DNA of 64,000 bases. Origin: Candidatus Poribacteria bacterium. Its GTDB lineage: Bacteria; Poribacteria; WGA-4E; WGA-3G. The notes under the pieces were generated by a model. The model saw nothing but the letters and a program-made list of their open reading frames with translations, was not told the DNA's origin and ran no database searches. Shown in pieces: positions 1 through 9,265 of the stretch. Position 1 is the first letter of the stretch, and each line of letters begins with the position of its first letter. The DNA lies in NCBI GenBank assembly GCA_958295945.1, contig OY282386.1, forward strand, positions 186,001 through 250,000. Direction: 5' to 3'. A program made the position numbers and the translations under genes.

Positions 1-167
1 ACCTACTAGGTTTGAGAAAATGAGAATTACCCGTTTAATAAATTAATCTTTATGTAAGCGCGCTGGATACTCAGAATTATACCGAAAATTACACACCATT
101 TGTGTGAGAGTTGTTGAATAAATTGCTAATAATGACTGCATCCTATTCGTGTAGAAATAGATGTTTT

Positions 168-920
168 TTATTTTTTGAGACTACCCCAAGTGACTGTGAC
201 CTTCTCCTTAGGATCAACAGCAAGACCACTTTCCAACCCATCGTTCATGACAGAATTTATGTCATCTTCACTCAATACGGTATTGAAGATAATAAATTCG
301 TCAAAGAGACCTTGCCAGTGGCGTTGATTGTCCCATGAACCAATTTTGCCGGGATCAAGAACTCCTGGATTTCCACCCCAATCGCTCTCAGCGTTTAGTT
401 CACCATTGATATAAAATCTGATCTTTTTTTCTATAGCACTGTAAGCAGTTGCGATATGAATCCACTTATTCAATTCACCACCTGTTACCTTGAAAGTAGC
501 AAATTGATCGTTTCCACCAGGGTTATCTTTGATGGAAAATTCTACTCTATTGTCAGGAGGCAATTGGTAGTGAATATCACCACCTTTCCAACCAGCAACA
601 TTGTAGAATGTCCGCCAATCACTATCTCTACCAGTGCATTTGACCCAATGCGCGAACGTAATCTCTTCAAATGACCCCATTTTTTTACTAATGGTAACCC
701 ATTCGTTTGTTCCGTTGAGTTCAATTGCTTGTCCTATTTTGCCCTCAACATATTTTCCACCTTGAGCTTCACCATCAAAACCATTTACAGACATATCTTT
801 GGCATCGCCATCAAAAAGCCATGCCGCGACAATAGAATCTTCTGAGATCTCCGCCACCCCGGACATATTCAGACACAGTAATAGCAGCAGAACCATCGCA
901 TAAGTTAATATTCTTAACAA
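168..920 (-). CDS. Secreted LamG-domain (concanavalin A-like) protein
   Basis: This 250-residue protein begins with a hydrophobic signal peptide (about residues 1-23). It then forms one LamG/laminin-G-like jelly-roll domain: DSIVAAWLFDGDAKD near residue 28, a central GGDIHYQLPPDN stretch and the closing GLFDEFIIFNTVLSEDDI motif near 205-222 that is typical of LamG_3 proteins. Such domains bind carbohydrate or act in adhesion, so an exported surface role is inferred. The start is TTG at 920, chosen because AGGAGG lies 6 nt before it; an ATG at 896 would cut the signal peptide. The C-terminus reads VDPKEKVTVTWGSLKK, closely like the ends of the proteins at 6383-7030, 7047-7691 and 16840-20925, and may be a sorting tag. 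It stands alone on the minus strand. Confidence 0.85.
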   Translation of the reverse strand: MLRILTYAMVLLLLLCLNMSGVAEISEDSIVAAWLFDGDAKDMSVNGFDGEAQGGKYVEGKIGQAIELNGTNEWVTISKKMGSFEEITFAHWVKCTGRDSDWRTFYNVAGWKGGDIHYQLPPDNRVEFSIKDNPGGNDQFATFKVTGGELNKWIHIATAYSAIEKKIRFYINGELNAESDWGGNPGVLDPGKIGSWDNQRHWQGLFDEFIIFNTVLSEDDINSVMNDGLESGLAVDPKEKVTVTWGSLKK

Positions 921-1046
921 AATGGACCTCCTGTGTAAAAACAGAAAATAGAGAACAGAAAAGCTCTCTTACTTTTGAATTTCTATGCTTAAACCAACGT
1001 ATATTTTTATATTATCACAAAAACAGATTAAATACAACAAACAGTG

Positions 1047-1928
1047 TTAAATTGACCTATGTTTAGCCACACCGCGTGGGTTTTCAAACGCATCCGCCCA
1101 CAAATGACACCATGCCGCGTGGTCTTTCAATACAGAATCAGGATTCTTACGACTGCGAACAATAAAATCAGGATGAGAAGTTCTGCCAGTATGATGTCCT
1201 GTCGTTTGGAAACGCAAGTCTAATGACCAACGACATCTATCTGACTGATTCGGTTGTGAACGGTGTGGGGCAAAACGACTGAATAAGATAATATCCCCAC
1301 GATAACACTCAAGCATTATCGGTTCAAAATCTGGCATCAAATCAGGCACTATCATCGTACCACCCTCTTTCTGATGTGTCAGGTATCCAATATCCTCGGT
1401 AACACCGGGTAACGCTTCCAAACACCCCATTTCAATAGTGCTATCACCCAACGGCAACCAACATGTAACTACATTTGAACATTCAGCCTCTTCCATCATT
1501 ACACCCGCATCCTGATGCCACGGCACACCACCTGCCCAACTTGCATTCCCATCAATTACGGGAGGTTTTGCCCGCACGTGTTGAATCGGATTGCATGTGA
1601 TTTCTGGTCCAACAACCCCTTCAATAACATCCAACAGGTTATCATTTCTCATGAACTCAAAGATTGCCGTACCCCGATAATGCATAATATCCATTCCACC
1701 GCCAATCTCTCCCGATTGAGCAAGCAGTTTGCCAAAACGTCTATCAAAAGGTTCATCCTCATACAAGTTCTCAATCTTTCCATGCTGGTGTAATTCATCC
1801 GCACGTTCTGAAATCCAATCTGATATTTCATCAATAACAGGTTGAGTATCTTCATCTGTCAAGGCATTTTTGACAATCAGAACGCCTTGTGTTCGATATG
1901 TTTCCTTCTGTTCAGGTGTAAGTTGCAT
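1047..1928 (-). CDS. Phytanoyl-CoA dioxygenase (PhyH) family protein
   Basis: A 293-residue member of the PhyH branch of Fe(II)/2-oxoglutarate oxygenases. The metal-binding facial triad is visible as the H and D of VPWHQDAG (about residue 137) and a distal H in FAPHRSQPNQSDRCR (about 221), the latter followed by the R expected to hold 2-oxoglutarate. The family hydroxylates diverse small substrates; the substrate here cannot be told. The start ATG at 1928 is preceded by AGGAGA at good spacing. The gene is monocistronic as far as the sequence shows, and a second PhyH paralogue lies at 61241-61975. Many diverse PhyH genes are typical of Poribacteria-like genomes (recalled knowledge). Confidence 0.88.
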   Translation of the reverse strand: MQLTPEQKETYRTQGVLIVKNALTDEDTQPVIDEISDWISERADELHQHGKIENLYEDEPFDRRFGKLLAQSGEIGGGMDIMHYRGTAIFEFMRNDNLLDVIEGVVGPEITCNPIQHVRAKPPVIDGNASWAGGVPWHQDAGVMMEEAECSNVVTCWLPLGDSTIEMGCLEALPGVTEDIGYLTHQKEGGTMIVPDLMPDFEPIMLECYRGDIILFSRFAPHRSQPNQSDRCRWSLDLRFQTTGHHTGRTSHPDFIVRSRKNPDSVLKDHAAWCHLWADAFENPRGVAKHRSI

Positions 1929-2005
1929 ATACTTTCTCCTAAAATCTCAAGTTAGCATTTATAATATCATTAACGCAAATGATAGACAAGAAGAAATAGG
2001 GAGTG

Positions 2006-2995
2006 GGGTATGTAAAGTTTTTGGCACTAAACAAAATATCAGATGAAATATACATGTTTTTTCCAAAAAAATCTAGAATATAGTGAAATACAAAGATTTA
2101 TTCACACTTTTGGTACGTGAGACCTAAACTAATGGACTGTGCCGTCCTACAAACTTTCAGTTTGTGCAGTCCTTCAAGACATTATTAACAAATGCTAATG
2201 GGATAAACATTTATAGAAATGGTATTACATTAACCCTATAGTCTCGTTCGTATATTCGTAGCACATGCAGCCAGCTTGTGCATGTAAAACTATGCCAAAA
2301 AGTCAGAAAAAGAATTAAAAGAATACAAATTTTGCTAAAATTGTAAAAATGCACTTGACTTACGTTATTTATTCGGTTATAATACATGTCACATACAAAT
2401 TAACTTCAATGCAGTAAATTATGAAACTAATACATCTTATGCAAAGAACAATGATGAACCTACAAGCAATCTCTTCATTATATAGAAATACATTACACAA
2501 AAATGAGAATACACAGACGTTCAATATGAAACCCTTAGGCATAAACTGCAAACCCTTAGGCATCACACCACTTTTGACATTTAGAAACATTCTATCTGCA
2601 TTCGTCCAATGCTGGACAAGTATGATGCTCAGTCTACCAATCTCACACAACAAAAGACGAATAGTGAAAGTGTACAAATTAAAAAATTTTTCTTTTTTTA
2701 TAAAACCTTTACCAACCCCGATATCGACTGCTCTGAAAGCACTAAAAAAAACTGTACAGATGTACGAAATAATGTCCAATTTCTGTACAGTTTTGATAAG
2801 CGAAAATTCCATAAAATTAGAAGGAAATCACAGAGAATATATTGTCAGATGAAACACAGAAAAATCTTAATATGAAGATTAATAAATTAATCTTCATCAG
2901 GCGTTCATACCGTTGATTACTTGATTTGGCACTACAATAGATTACAGGTTTTTCACTTAAATTGACGTATACGGTGACAAAAACTTTACACACCC
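2006..2995 (-). mobile_element. Terminal-inverted-repeat element, family M1, copy 1 (diverged)
   Basis: The ends are GGGTATGTAAAGTTTTTGG on the left and the inverse CAAAAACTTTACACACCC on the right. Beyond the ends, the interior is a diverged, inverted version of the elements at 50484-51227 and 57887-58571, including the promoter and small-ORF start. About 250-300 bases of extra sequence relative to those copies lie near its left part. No transposase is encoded, so this is a non-autonomous element. The interior also carries a 26-nt perfect palindrome (2872-2897). Orientation is given relative to copies 2 and 3. Confidence 0.7.
2355..2383 (+). promoter_or_regulatory. Sigma70-type promoter inside element M1 copy 1
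   Basis: TTGACT (2355-2360), a 17-nt spacer and TATAAT (2378-2383). The same promoter occurs at the equivalent place in the two other long copies, followed by an ATG-AAA small ORF, so it is conserved while the rest of the element diverges. Confidence 0.65.
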
Positions 2996-3277
2996 TAGTA
3001 GACTGTCCACACTAATTTTGCGGGTAAATACCGCGATTTGGAGATCGCTCCTACTGAATATAGCTCTGTCATTGTAGGAGGGAACTCCGATTCCCGATTT
3101 CTTTGGCAATTCATAATTTTAGTGTAGACGCTCTACTAGTAGACTGTCCACACTAATTTTGCGGGTAAATACCGCGATTTGGAGATCGCTCCTACTGAAT
3201 ATAGCTCTGTCATTGTAGGAGGGAACTCCGATTCCCGATTTCTTTGGCAATTCATAATTTTAGTGTAGACGCTCTAC
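2996..3277. repeat. Two perfect tandem copies of a 141-bp inverted-repeat element (family M2)
   Basis: Copies at 2996-3136 and 3137-3277 appear identical. Each starts TAGTAGACTGTCCACACTAA and ends with the imperfect inverse, TTAGTGTAGACGCTCTAC. The core carries the GGAGATCGCTCCTAC and GTAGGAGGGAACTCCGA modules also found in other element families. The first copy abuts the right end of the M1 element exactly. A diverged third copy is at 13285-13418, also abutting an M1 end. A short M1-like half end (GGGAGTGGGTATGTAAA) follows at about 3280-3297. Confidence 0.8.
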
Positions 3278-3372
3278 TAGGGAGTGGGTATGTAAAAACC
3301 AATGTTGGAAATAATACTGAAATGTGATAGGATAACGGTGTAATAAAACCTATGTTGAGGTAGACATTTTAC

Positions 3373-4989
3373 ATGTTGAAAAGGGCGTTGTTTATATACA
3401 CAAATATATTATTCTTCTGCATTTTTCTTGTCTGTAATGTGAATACTGCTGAAATTCATTTCATTGATGTTACAGAAGCATCTGGAATTCACTTTCAGCA
3501 TGCAGGTGGAATTGACCATCGCGTGGTGCCAGCCTTGGTTGGTTCTGGTGCAGCATGGCGAGATTATGATAACAACGGCACGCTTGATCTTTATATCGTA
3601 AACAGCACAGCAGTCAGACCTGAACCAAACACGATCCTACCAACTAACATTTTATACCGAAACAACGGAGATGGCACATTTACGGATATGACAGATAATG
3701 CAGGAGTCGGTGATATAGGTTGGGGAATGGGATGTGCTTTTGCTGATTATGATAACGACGGTGATGCGGATCTGTATGTCACAAACTATAAGGAGAACGT
3801 TTTCTATTTAAACAAGGGAGATGCAACTTTCAAAAAGTTCACATCAGGAGCAGGAGGTATTGGACATAAAGGCTTTGGATCCGGTATTGCATGGGGAGAT
3901 TTTGATTCAGATGGATTCCTTGAACTCTATGTAGGCAATTACATTGAATATACCAAAGTTCCTCAAGGCGATGAGGTATTTTTCCCCTACGATTTCTTTG
4001 GACAAACAAATCTCCTATATCTGAACAAAGGGGACGGTAGTTTTATTGATATTACCGATTCTGCTAAAGCGAATGGTGGATTTCACTTGACACTCGGTGT
4101 CGCCGCAGCAGATTATGACAATGATGATGACTTAGACATATATATCGCTAACGACTCGGATCAGAACATCCTTTATCGCAACGATGCTGAAATGACGTTT
4201 ACGAACACAAATCAACCGAATGCGAGAAGCCGCACAGGAGACATCCGTAGTGGTATGGGGATTGCTTGGGGAGATTATGACAATGATGGTGCTTTAGACC
4301 TATTCGTTACAAACTGGCTTGATGAAAACAACGTCCTCTACAGAAATAACGGAGATGGTACATTCACTGATGTATCCGCAAAGAGCGGGGTTTTTGAATC
4401 TGGACTTGGTAAGACGTGCTGGGGAACAGTGCTTTTTGATATGGATAACGACGCAGATTTAGATCTGTTTTTCTCCGCAGGACATATTGACCCTGCAACT
4501 TGGGAAAACCACGGTCAACAGGACGTTCTCATGCAGAATAATGGAGATGGTACATTCACCGACATATCCGAACAAACTGGACTCCGACAGTTTGAATCCC
4601 CGGGTGTTGGCAGAGGAGTCGCCGCTGCAGACTACGATGCAGATGGAGATTTAGACCTATTTATCGTAAATAGTGGCGAGAAACCGCGGTTGCTTCAAAA
4701 CAAAGGTGGAAACAAACTGAATTGGTTGCATATCCGCACTGTCGGTGTAGAGAGTAACCGAGATGGGATTGGCACTCGCATCAAAGTTATCACCGGTGAT
4801 ACCCATCAAATCCGCGAAGTCGCTTCTGGTAGCAGCTACCTATCACAACACAGTCCAGAAGTAGAATTTGGACTCGGAAACCATAAAATCGTTGATAAGA
4901 TTATTATGAAATGGCCGAGTGGTACTGAACAAACTCTAACAAATATTGCTGTGAATCAGATGCTTATAATAACAGAAAAAGTAGATTGA
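3373..4989 (+). CDS. Secreted FG-GAP/VCBS repeat protein with C-terminal ASPIC/UnbV domain (CRTAC1-like)
   Basis: The 538-residue product has a signal peptide (about 1-25), then an integrin-like beta-propeller built of FG-GAP/VCBS repeats. At least seven calcium-binding loops of the form DYDNDGDADLYV are visible (for example DYDNNGTLDL, DFDSDGFLEL, DYDNDDDLDIYI, DMDNDADLDLFF, DYDADGDLDLFI), each near a YRNNGDGTFTD strand. The last about 85 residues (NWLHIRTVGVESNRDGIGTR to ITE) match the ASPIC/UnbV domain. Proteins of this architecture are extracellular or surface proteins and are common in marine Planctomycetes, Acidobacteria and Poribacteria. A GAGGT sequence lies about 10 nt before the ATG. 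There are no same-strand partners; a repeat-rich gap follows. Confidence 0.9.
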   Translation: MLKRALFIYTNILFFCIFLVCNVNTAEIHFIDVTEASGIHFQHAGGIDHRVVPALVGSGAAWRDYDNNGTLDLYIVNSTAVRPEPNTILPTNILYRNNGDGTFTDMTDNAGVGDIGWGMGCAFADYDNDGDADLYVTNYKENVFYLNKGDATFKKFTSGAGGIGHKGFGSGIAWGDFDSDGFLELYVGNYIEYTKVPQGDEVFFPYDFFGQTNLLYLNKGDGSFIDITDSAKANGGFHLTLGVAAADYDNDDDLDIYIANDSDQNILYRNDAEMTFTNTNQPNARSRTGDIRSGMGIAWGDYDNDGALDLFVTNWLDENNVLYRNNGDGTFTDVSAKSGVFESGLGKTCWGTVLFDMDNDADLDLFFSAGHIDPATWENHGQQDVLMQNNGDGTFTDISEQTGLRQFESPGVGRGVAAADYDADGDLDLFIVNSGEKPRLLQNKGGNKLNWLHIRTVGVESNRDGIGTRIKVITGDTHQIREVASGSSYLSQHSPEVEFGLGNHKIVDKIIMKWPSGTEQTLTNIAVNQMLIITEKVD

Positions 4990-5110
4990 GATAACAAATT
5001 GTAAAGGGAATCACACATTTTGAGGTAGATAAAAAAAATATTGACATTTTTTTAGTAATTTTGTATGATTTCAGTCACAATTTCCGTAAATTAAATAATC
5101 AGAGTAATAA

Positions 5111-5535
5111 CAATACCTTCGCCATTTTTACGTGCTTCAATCGAATGAGAATATAGTGTTGCTCTATAATTGATCTGTGATATTGTGCGATAGCATGAAT
5201 AAAAATAACTTTAGGTTTTTCTTGAAGTGTTTTTAATTATCATAACCCAAGTTGCTACCTATCAGAATCTGGTCACCTTCGTTTTCTTTAAGTTATCCAC
5301 TCTTCCGCTCCAGCGGAGCGGTATGTTTATAGCACGCACTTTGTTTCAGTCTTCCGCTCCAGCGGAGCGGTATGTGAAAGAACCCTGAACAGACCGGACG
5401 ACTCGTTGGACCATTTCTAATAATAGATGCTTCCTTAACGTAGCATAAACTGTGAGTTTGTGCAGTATTCAAAAGGTTTTCATAACAACAAACCGCACAA
5501 TCTGGCAGAATGTGCTACAATTGGCGAAGGTATTG
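5111..5535. mobile_element. 425-bp MITE sharing ends with the IS4-like element at 42352-43806
   Basis: The left end CAATACCTTCGCCA and right end TTGGCGAAGGTATTG are the same terminal inverted repeats as the insertion sequence at 42352-43806. TAATAA flanks both sides directly, giving a 6-bp target duplication. The interior encodes no transposase and contains two hairpins at 5302-5326 and 5352-5376. Confidence 0.75.
5302..5376. repeat. Two hairpin repeats, CTTCCGCTCCAGCGGAGCGG type
   Basis: Copies at 5302-5326 and 5352-5376, each a 7-bp perfect stem (CCGCTCC/GGAGCGG) with an AGC loop, followed by TATGT; the first continues TTATAG. The CTTC prefix and ATGTTTATAG tail match the repeats at 27072-27103, 32771-32803 and 32821-32851, whose stems have a different sequence. 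Confidence 0.7.
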
Positions 5536-5669
5536 TAATAAAGATTAATTTATTAAACGGGGAACCTAAATCACCACGAACTTGTACGGGTACTTTGTAA
5601 GCACTCTAGACATTGAAGTCAAATTACCCAATTTATTTCTTAATCTTCATACCGCTGATTATAAGACAT

Positions 5670-5793
5670 TATAGTGAATTATCAAAATAAGTTGACAAAT
5701 CATCTGTAGGAGCGATCTCCGAATCGCGATAGACCGAGAATCGGAGTTCCTCCTACAACTCGTAATGTCAAGTTAATTGTAAAATCCACTATA
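5670..5793. mobile_element. 124-bp MITE, family M3, copy 1
   Basis: The ends are TATAGTGAATT and the near-inverse AAAATCCACTATA. The 124 bases are identical to the reverse complement of 49487-49610. The TA at each end suggests a TA target duplication as in IS630/mariner elements (inference). The rest of the gap between genes (4990-6382) holds this element, the MITE at 5111-5535 and a run of 13 C (6143-6155); no convincing gene was seen. Confidence 0.8.
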
Positions 5794-6382
5794 TAATGAA
5801 TTAATCTAAATCTAGATGGATGTGCTTTGTCCACTTGCTTGCTGTCAAATGAAATGACAAGAATTTTGTCCATACTCAAAATTTTGCGTCCTTTTAGAAA
5901 AACCTTTGACATTAATTGCGTTTAATAGGACAATCCATTTGTCCGTGTGGAATACGGAGGAAAAGGACGCTACTATGTCCTTTAATATTCAGACTTGGAT
6001 TTTTCTTTTTGAGTAGGAACAATGAAAAACCGACAAAGGAACCATCATTTTGCAATAATAAACGCGTCAGATATCTATTGTCTGCGCGGAGATTGGGTTT
6101 GTGCCCTGCTTGATAGTTCTGTTTTAACATCGGTTTTTGAGTCCCCCCCCCCCCCTACGTCACCGTTAAATATAACAACACAGAACGACAAAACAACTTT
6201 GAAAGCGTTAGTGGTTGGCCCGCTGCTGTGCCCACACGTCCATTTTGGAACGTCGTGGGTTTTTATTGTTACATTCGGTTTTGCGTGATGCATGCTGTTC
6301 GTAGCAGTGTATCGGAATTAAATCGGTATAATGTCTATTATGTAAATGAATATAAACAGAATTTCCAATAAAGGAGAATATA

Positions 6383-7030
6383 ATGCACAGGAAGTTAATA
6401 ATCTGTCTATGTGTACTACTTATTACAGTGCTAATTCACGATGCGATGCCTGCAGAAGAGATTCGTGTGATTGGCGGTGTAAATAATGATTATAAAGATG
6501 CGGATGGACGTATATGGTATTCGGGACAGAAAGAAAAACAAGATTGGGGTGGTTGGATTACGTTACTACCACGAACAGCAGCGGAGGCAGTACTTACTGC
6601 AAACGCTAAAAAGTTAGCTAAAGACGAAGGTTATGATGAAGTGATCTTCCATGCTGTAAGTTGGGCACAATTTCCTGCAATCGTTGAAGTTGATTTGAAC
6701 ACTGGAAAAGGCTTTTTTGACGTGACCTATCTCGTCGGTGAACATTGGTCCCCGAACAACCGAGGATTTGATATAATCATTGAAGACGAAGTCGTTGAAG
6801 CACTCTATGTCACGCCAGGCGATAATGAGATTGACATTAAACGTTATGAAGGCATTGAAGTTAAGGACAAAGTAATGAGTCTCGTTTTCGCTGGTAATAA
6901 AGCGACTGGGGCAGGTGACCTAAACGCAATGTTTAGTGGAATTGAAGTTGTTCCATCCAAATTAGACGTTGACCCAAAACAGAAACTAACTACAACTTGG
7001 GGTGCTCTTAAAGGGCAACACCAAGACTAA
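6383..7030 (+). CDS. Secreted malectin-like protein, paralogue 1
   Basis: A 215-residue protein with a signal peptide (about 1-24, ending MPAEE). It has a single malectin-like domain: IRVIGGVNNDYKDADGRIWY at the start, a buried FDVTYLVGEHWSPNNRGFDI motif in the middle and an MFSGIEVV strand at the end. The domain family binds carbohydrate, so export and glycan binding are inferred. It is followed 16 nt later by a clear paralogue (7047-7691) that shares most core motifs, so the pair is a tandem duplication and probably one transcript, AGGAG preceding this ATG. The C-terminus VDPKQKLTTTWGALK is a tail shared with three other secreted proteins in this window. Confidence 0.75.
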   Translation: MHRKLIICLCVLLITVLIHDAMPAEEIRVIGGVNNDYKDADGRIWYSGQKEKQDWGGWITLLPRTAAEAVLTANAKKLAKDEGYDEVIFHAVSWAQFPAIVEVDLNTGKGFFDVTYLVGEHWSPNNRGFDIIIEDEVVEALYVTPGDNEIDIKRYEGIEVKDKVMSLVFAGNKATGAGDLNAMFSGIEVVPSKLDVDPKQKLTTTWGALKGQHQD

Positions 7031-7046
7031 CCTAATGGAGGTAAAA

Positions 7047-7691
7047 ATGAGATTTTTAAGTATTTTGACTTTAACGCTGTTTATTGCGGCTGCATTGTTG
7101 CCGGGCATACTATCTGCTGAGGAATATCGTGCCCGTGGTGGTACTGCGGATGACTATACTGACTCACAAGGACGTGTGTGGTATGGTGCACAAAAAACTG
7201 ACCAAGACTGGGGTGGTTGGATTGAAACCGAACCACGCACTGCCGCATCCGGTAATCTAACTGATGACGCAAAGGCACAAGCAGAAGAAGCAGGTTACGA
7301 TGAAGTCCTCTTCCATGCAGTCAGCTGGGCGCAATCCCCTGCTACTGTTAAGTTTCAATTCAAAACTGGCAATGGCTTTTTTGATGTGACCTATCTCGTC
7401 GGTGAGCATTGGTCCCCTGAGAACCGAGGTTTTGATATTTTCATTGAAGACGAAGTCGTTGAAGCACTATATGTCACACCTGGCGCGGATGAAATTGACA
7501 TCAAAACCTACAATGGTATTGAAGTTACTGATGAAACACTTGATTTCAACTTTGTAGGAAATGCAGAAACTGGTGCAGGTGACCTTAACCCAATGTTCAG
7601 TGCGCTTGAAGCTATAGAAAGTGCTGACACTGCTGTTGACCCCAAGGCAAAGTTAACAACCACATGGGGCGCGTTGAAAGGTAATCGTTAA
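7047..7691 (+). CDS. Secreted malectin-like protein, paralogue 2
   Basis: The second member of the tandem pair, 214 residues, with a signal peptide (MRFLSILTLTLFIAAALLPG) and one malectin-like domain containing YTDSQGRVWYGAQ and FDVTYLVGEHWSPENRGFDI. The start is ATG at 7047 because GGAGG lies 5-6 nt before it; an upstream in-frame ATG at 7002 falls inside the preceding gene and would bury the signal peptide. It ends VDPKAKLTTTWGALKGNR, the same tail as its neighbour. A strong terminator follows directly. The binding partner is unknown. Confidence 0.78.
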   Translation: MRFLSILTLTLFIAAALLPGILSAEEYRARGGTADDYTDSQGRVWYGAQKTDQDWGGWIETEPRTAASGNLTDDAKAQAEEAGYDEVLFHAVSWAQSPATVKFQFKTGNGFFDVTYLVGEHWSPENRGFDIFIEDEVVEALYVTPGADEIDIKTYNGIEVTDETLDFNFVGNAETGAGDLNPMFSALEAIESADTAVDPKAKLTTTWGALKGNR

Positions 7692-7714
7692 TAAACAGAA
7701 ATATTTACTTCAAG

Positions 7715-7750
7715 AAAACACCCACGGCGCTTTACAACCGTGGGTGTTTT
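7715..7750 (+). terminator. Rho-independent terminator after the malectin-like pair
   Basis: A 13-bp perfect stem, AAAACACCCACGG / CCGTGGGTGTTTT, with a 10-nt loop and T-rich end. It is near-symmetric, so it may also act on the minus-strand gene that ends at 7792. Confidence 0.9.
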
Positions 7751-7791
7751 ACGTACGGATTTGTCTCTACGACACCAGCAAAGATGATACA

Positions 7792-8583
7792 CTATTCCGG
7801 TTCAGGTGTTGTCAGATCACCGCTCAAAATCGTAGGACACCAGAACTTCTCAATATATTCTATAATCAGCCGCGTCCCCTCTTCATGACTAACATAAGGC
7901 GGTTTGAAGGGATTATACATCGCATCCGTCAAATCACGCGCTAAAACAGCATTGAAACCCCATTTTACCATCGGCTTAATAGCAAAAGAACGACCCAACA
8001 CACACATATTCGTATGAACTCCCATAAATATCAGGTTCCGAATGCCTTTGTGAGCAAGTAAATTATATACTTCCTGTCCATTATCACTAATCACATCGCC
8101 GTCATCAATTTCAATGGCTGGGTGTTGACGGTGCCATGCCTTGTAGCTGTTCGTCTCACCCGTGTCTGACCCACCATCAGAGGCATCAACAGGTTGTGGC
8201 GGATCAGGCATTTCTCGTGCCTCTGGTGGATCAGCATGCGGGAACTCCTGCATAGCACTGCGCGCAGGATGCTTCTCGTAGAAATCCATCGTATCAGAAG
8301 GGGCATGGATAATCTGCACACCGCGCTGTCTTGCACGCTGCAGCACAACGTTCATTCGCGGCGCCATGATGTTCACCCGTTCAGTTGCACCCCACGACCA
8401 ATGTTTATTCCACATGTCCACCACAATAATCGCAGTTTCGTCTGCCTGCCAGTCAACCTCTTCCTCAATGATACGCCATCCGTTCCTACCAACTGTCCGC
8501 GCCTCCTGCCTGCGTAGACAAAGCGATAACTTTTCTCCGTCAGCTGTAGCATGAAAAGCATTTCGTGCAATATCAAATATCAT
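7792..8583 (-). CDS. Isochorismatase-family cysteine hydrolase
   Basis: A 263-residue protein of the isochorismatase-like fold. The N-terminal catalytic aspartate is in AIIVVDMWNKHW (D56) and the nucleophile cysteine in GVHTNMCVLGRSF (about residue 193), preceded by the family LIFMGVHTN strand. These enzymes hydrolyse amides or enol ethers (for example nicotinamide, N-carbamoylsarcosine, isochorismate); the substrate cannot be named here. An acidic insert (about 120-150, rich in D, P and G) is longer than in small family members. AGAGGT lies 8-9 nt before the ATG. It converges on the malectin-like pair across the terminator. Confidence 0.85.
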   Translation of the reverse strand: MIFDIARNAFHATADGEKLSLCLRRQEARTVGRNGWRIIEEEVDWQADETAIIVVDMWNKHWSWGATERVNIMAPRMNVVLQRARQRGVQIIHAPSDTMDFYEKHPARSAMQEFPHADPPEAREMPDPPQPVDASDGGSDTGETNSYKAWHRQHPAIEIDDGDVISDNGQEVYNLLAHKGIRNLIFMGVHTNMCVLGRSFAIKPMVKWGFNAVLARDLTDAMYNPFKPPYVSHEEGTRLIIEYIEKFWCPTILSGDLTTPEPE

Positions 8584-8646
8584 AGATTCATACCTCTTTT
8601 ATGTGCGTTTTATAATGCCGATTTCTTAAAAAAGAGTAGACGCTGC

Positions 8647-9117
8647 TTATTCCTGCATGTGTTTTCGCAAGATATAAGCATCGCTACCATCACTATAGTA
8701 TCTTTTCCGTTGACCAAAAACTTCAAATCCGAATTGTTTATATAGATGTAGTGCCGCACTGTTATTCACAGAAACTTCAAGAAACACGACTTCGGCACCA
8801 TCGGTCTGAATAATCTCAAATGCATAGTCAATCAGATATTTTGCTACACCCCTCCGCCTATATTCTTTAGCAACCGCAATATTCATGATGTGTGCTTCAC
8901 CGAAACTGAGATAAAAAACAACATACCCGATAACTTTCTCAGCTAAACGCGCAATATATAGATGCATGTGTTTTTTCCGAGGATGAAGTTGTCTCTTGAA
9001 AAAGGACACATGCCACGGATCAGGGAAAGCATCCTCTTCTATTTCCATCACCTGTTTCAAGTCTTTCTTCTGCATTTTTTCAATATGTATATCTGGTATC
9101 GGCTTGTCATTTATCAT
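8647..9117 (-). CDS. rimI: Ribosomal-protein-alanine N-acetyltransferase RimI-like (GNAT)
   Basis: A 156-residue GNAT protein with the RimI pattern: EEDAFPDPW near 28-36, the acetyl-CoA-binding segment MNIAVAKEYRRRGVAKYL, then FLEVSVNNSAALHLYKQFGF and the RKRYYSDGSDAYILRK ending. RimI acetylates the N-terminal alanine of ribosomal protein bS18. No good Shine-Dalgarno sequence precedes the ATG at 9117. It is divergent from rpsU, another small-subunit ribosomal gene, which fits the assignment; other GNAT substrates cannot be excluded. Confidence 0.85.
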   Translation of the reverse strand: MINDKPIPDIHIEKMQKKDLKQVMEIEEDAFPDPWHVSFFKRQLHPRKKHMHLYIARLAEKVIGYVVFYLSFGEAHIMNIAVAKEYRRRGVAKYLIDYAFEIIQTDGAEVVFLEVSVNNSAALHLYKQFGFEVFGQRKRYYSDGSDAYILRKHMQE

Positions 9118-9203
9118 TGTCGCATTTTAGCATGAGGGGAATACGGTGTCAAGTTCAGTTGGGTAAATAGAGTAATTATACAGATGCGTATTCCCAAAAA
9201 AAG

Positions 9204-9232
9204 TTGACATCCACCCTCTCACATGCTATAAT
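9204..9232 (+). promoter_or_regulatory. Consensus sigma70 promoter of rpsU
   Basis: TTGACA (9204-9209), a 17-nt spacer and TATAAT (9227-9232): a perfect match to the vegetative consensus, 33 nt upstream of the rpsU ATG. It suggests strong constitutive expression of rpsU and the following dsRBD gene. Confidence 0.85.
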
Positions 9233-9265
9233 ATTATAGCAATTTTACTTTAGGAGGATATTAAC

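Noticed and set aside
1-167. Possible gene end at the window start
   Set aside because: No frame with coding character was seen; only a short AT-rich repeat (AATAAATTAATCTT type) is present.
2369-2875. Overlapping open frames of 80-147 codons on both strands
   Set aside because: They lie inside a diverged inverted-repeat element and have no family likeness or consistent start; only the short segment behind the promoter resembles the small ORF of other copies.
5700-6293. Several 60-90 codon frames on both strands
   Set aside because: One spans a MITE, the others overlap each other around the poly-C run, with no ribosome-binding sites or recognisable motifs.
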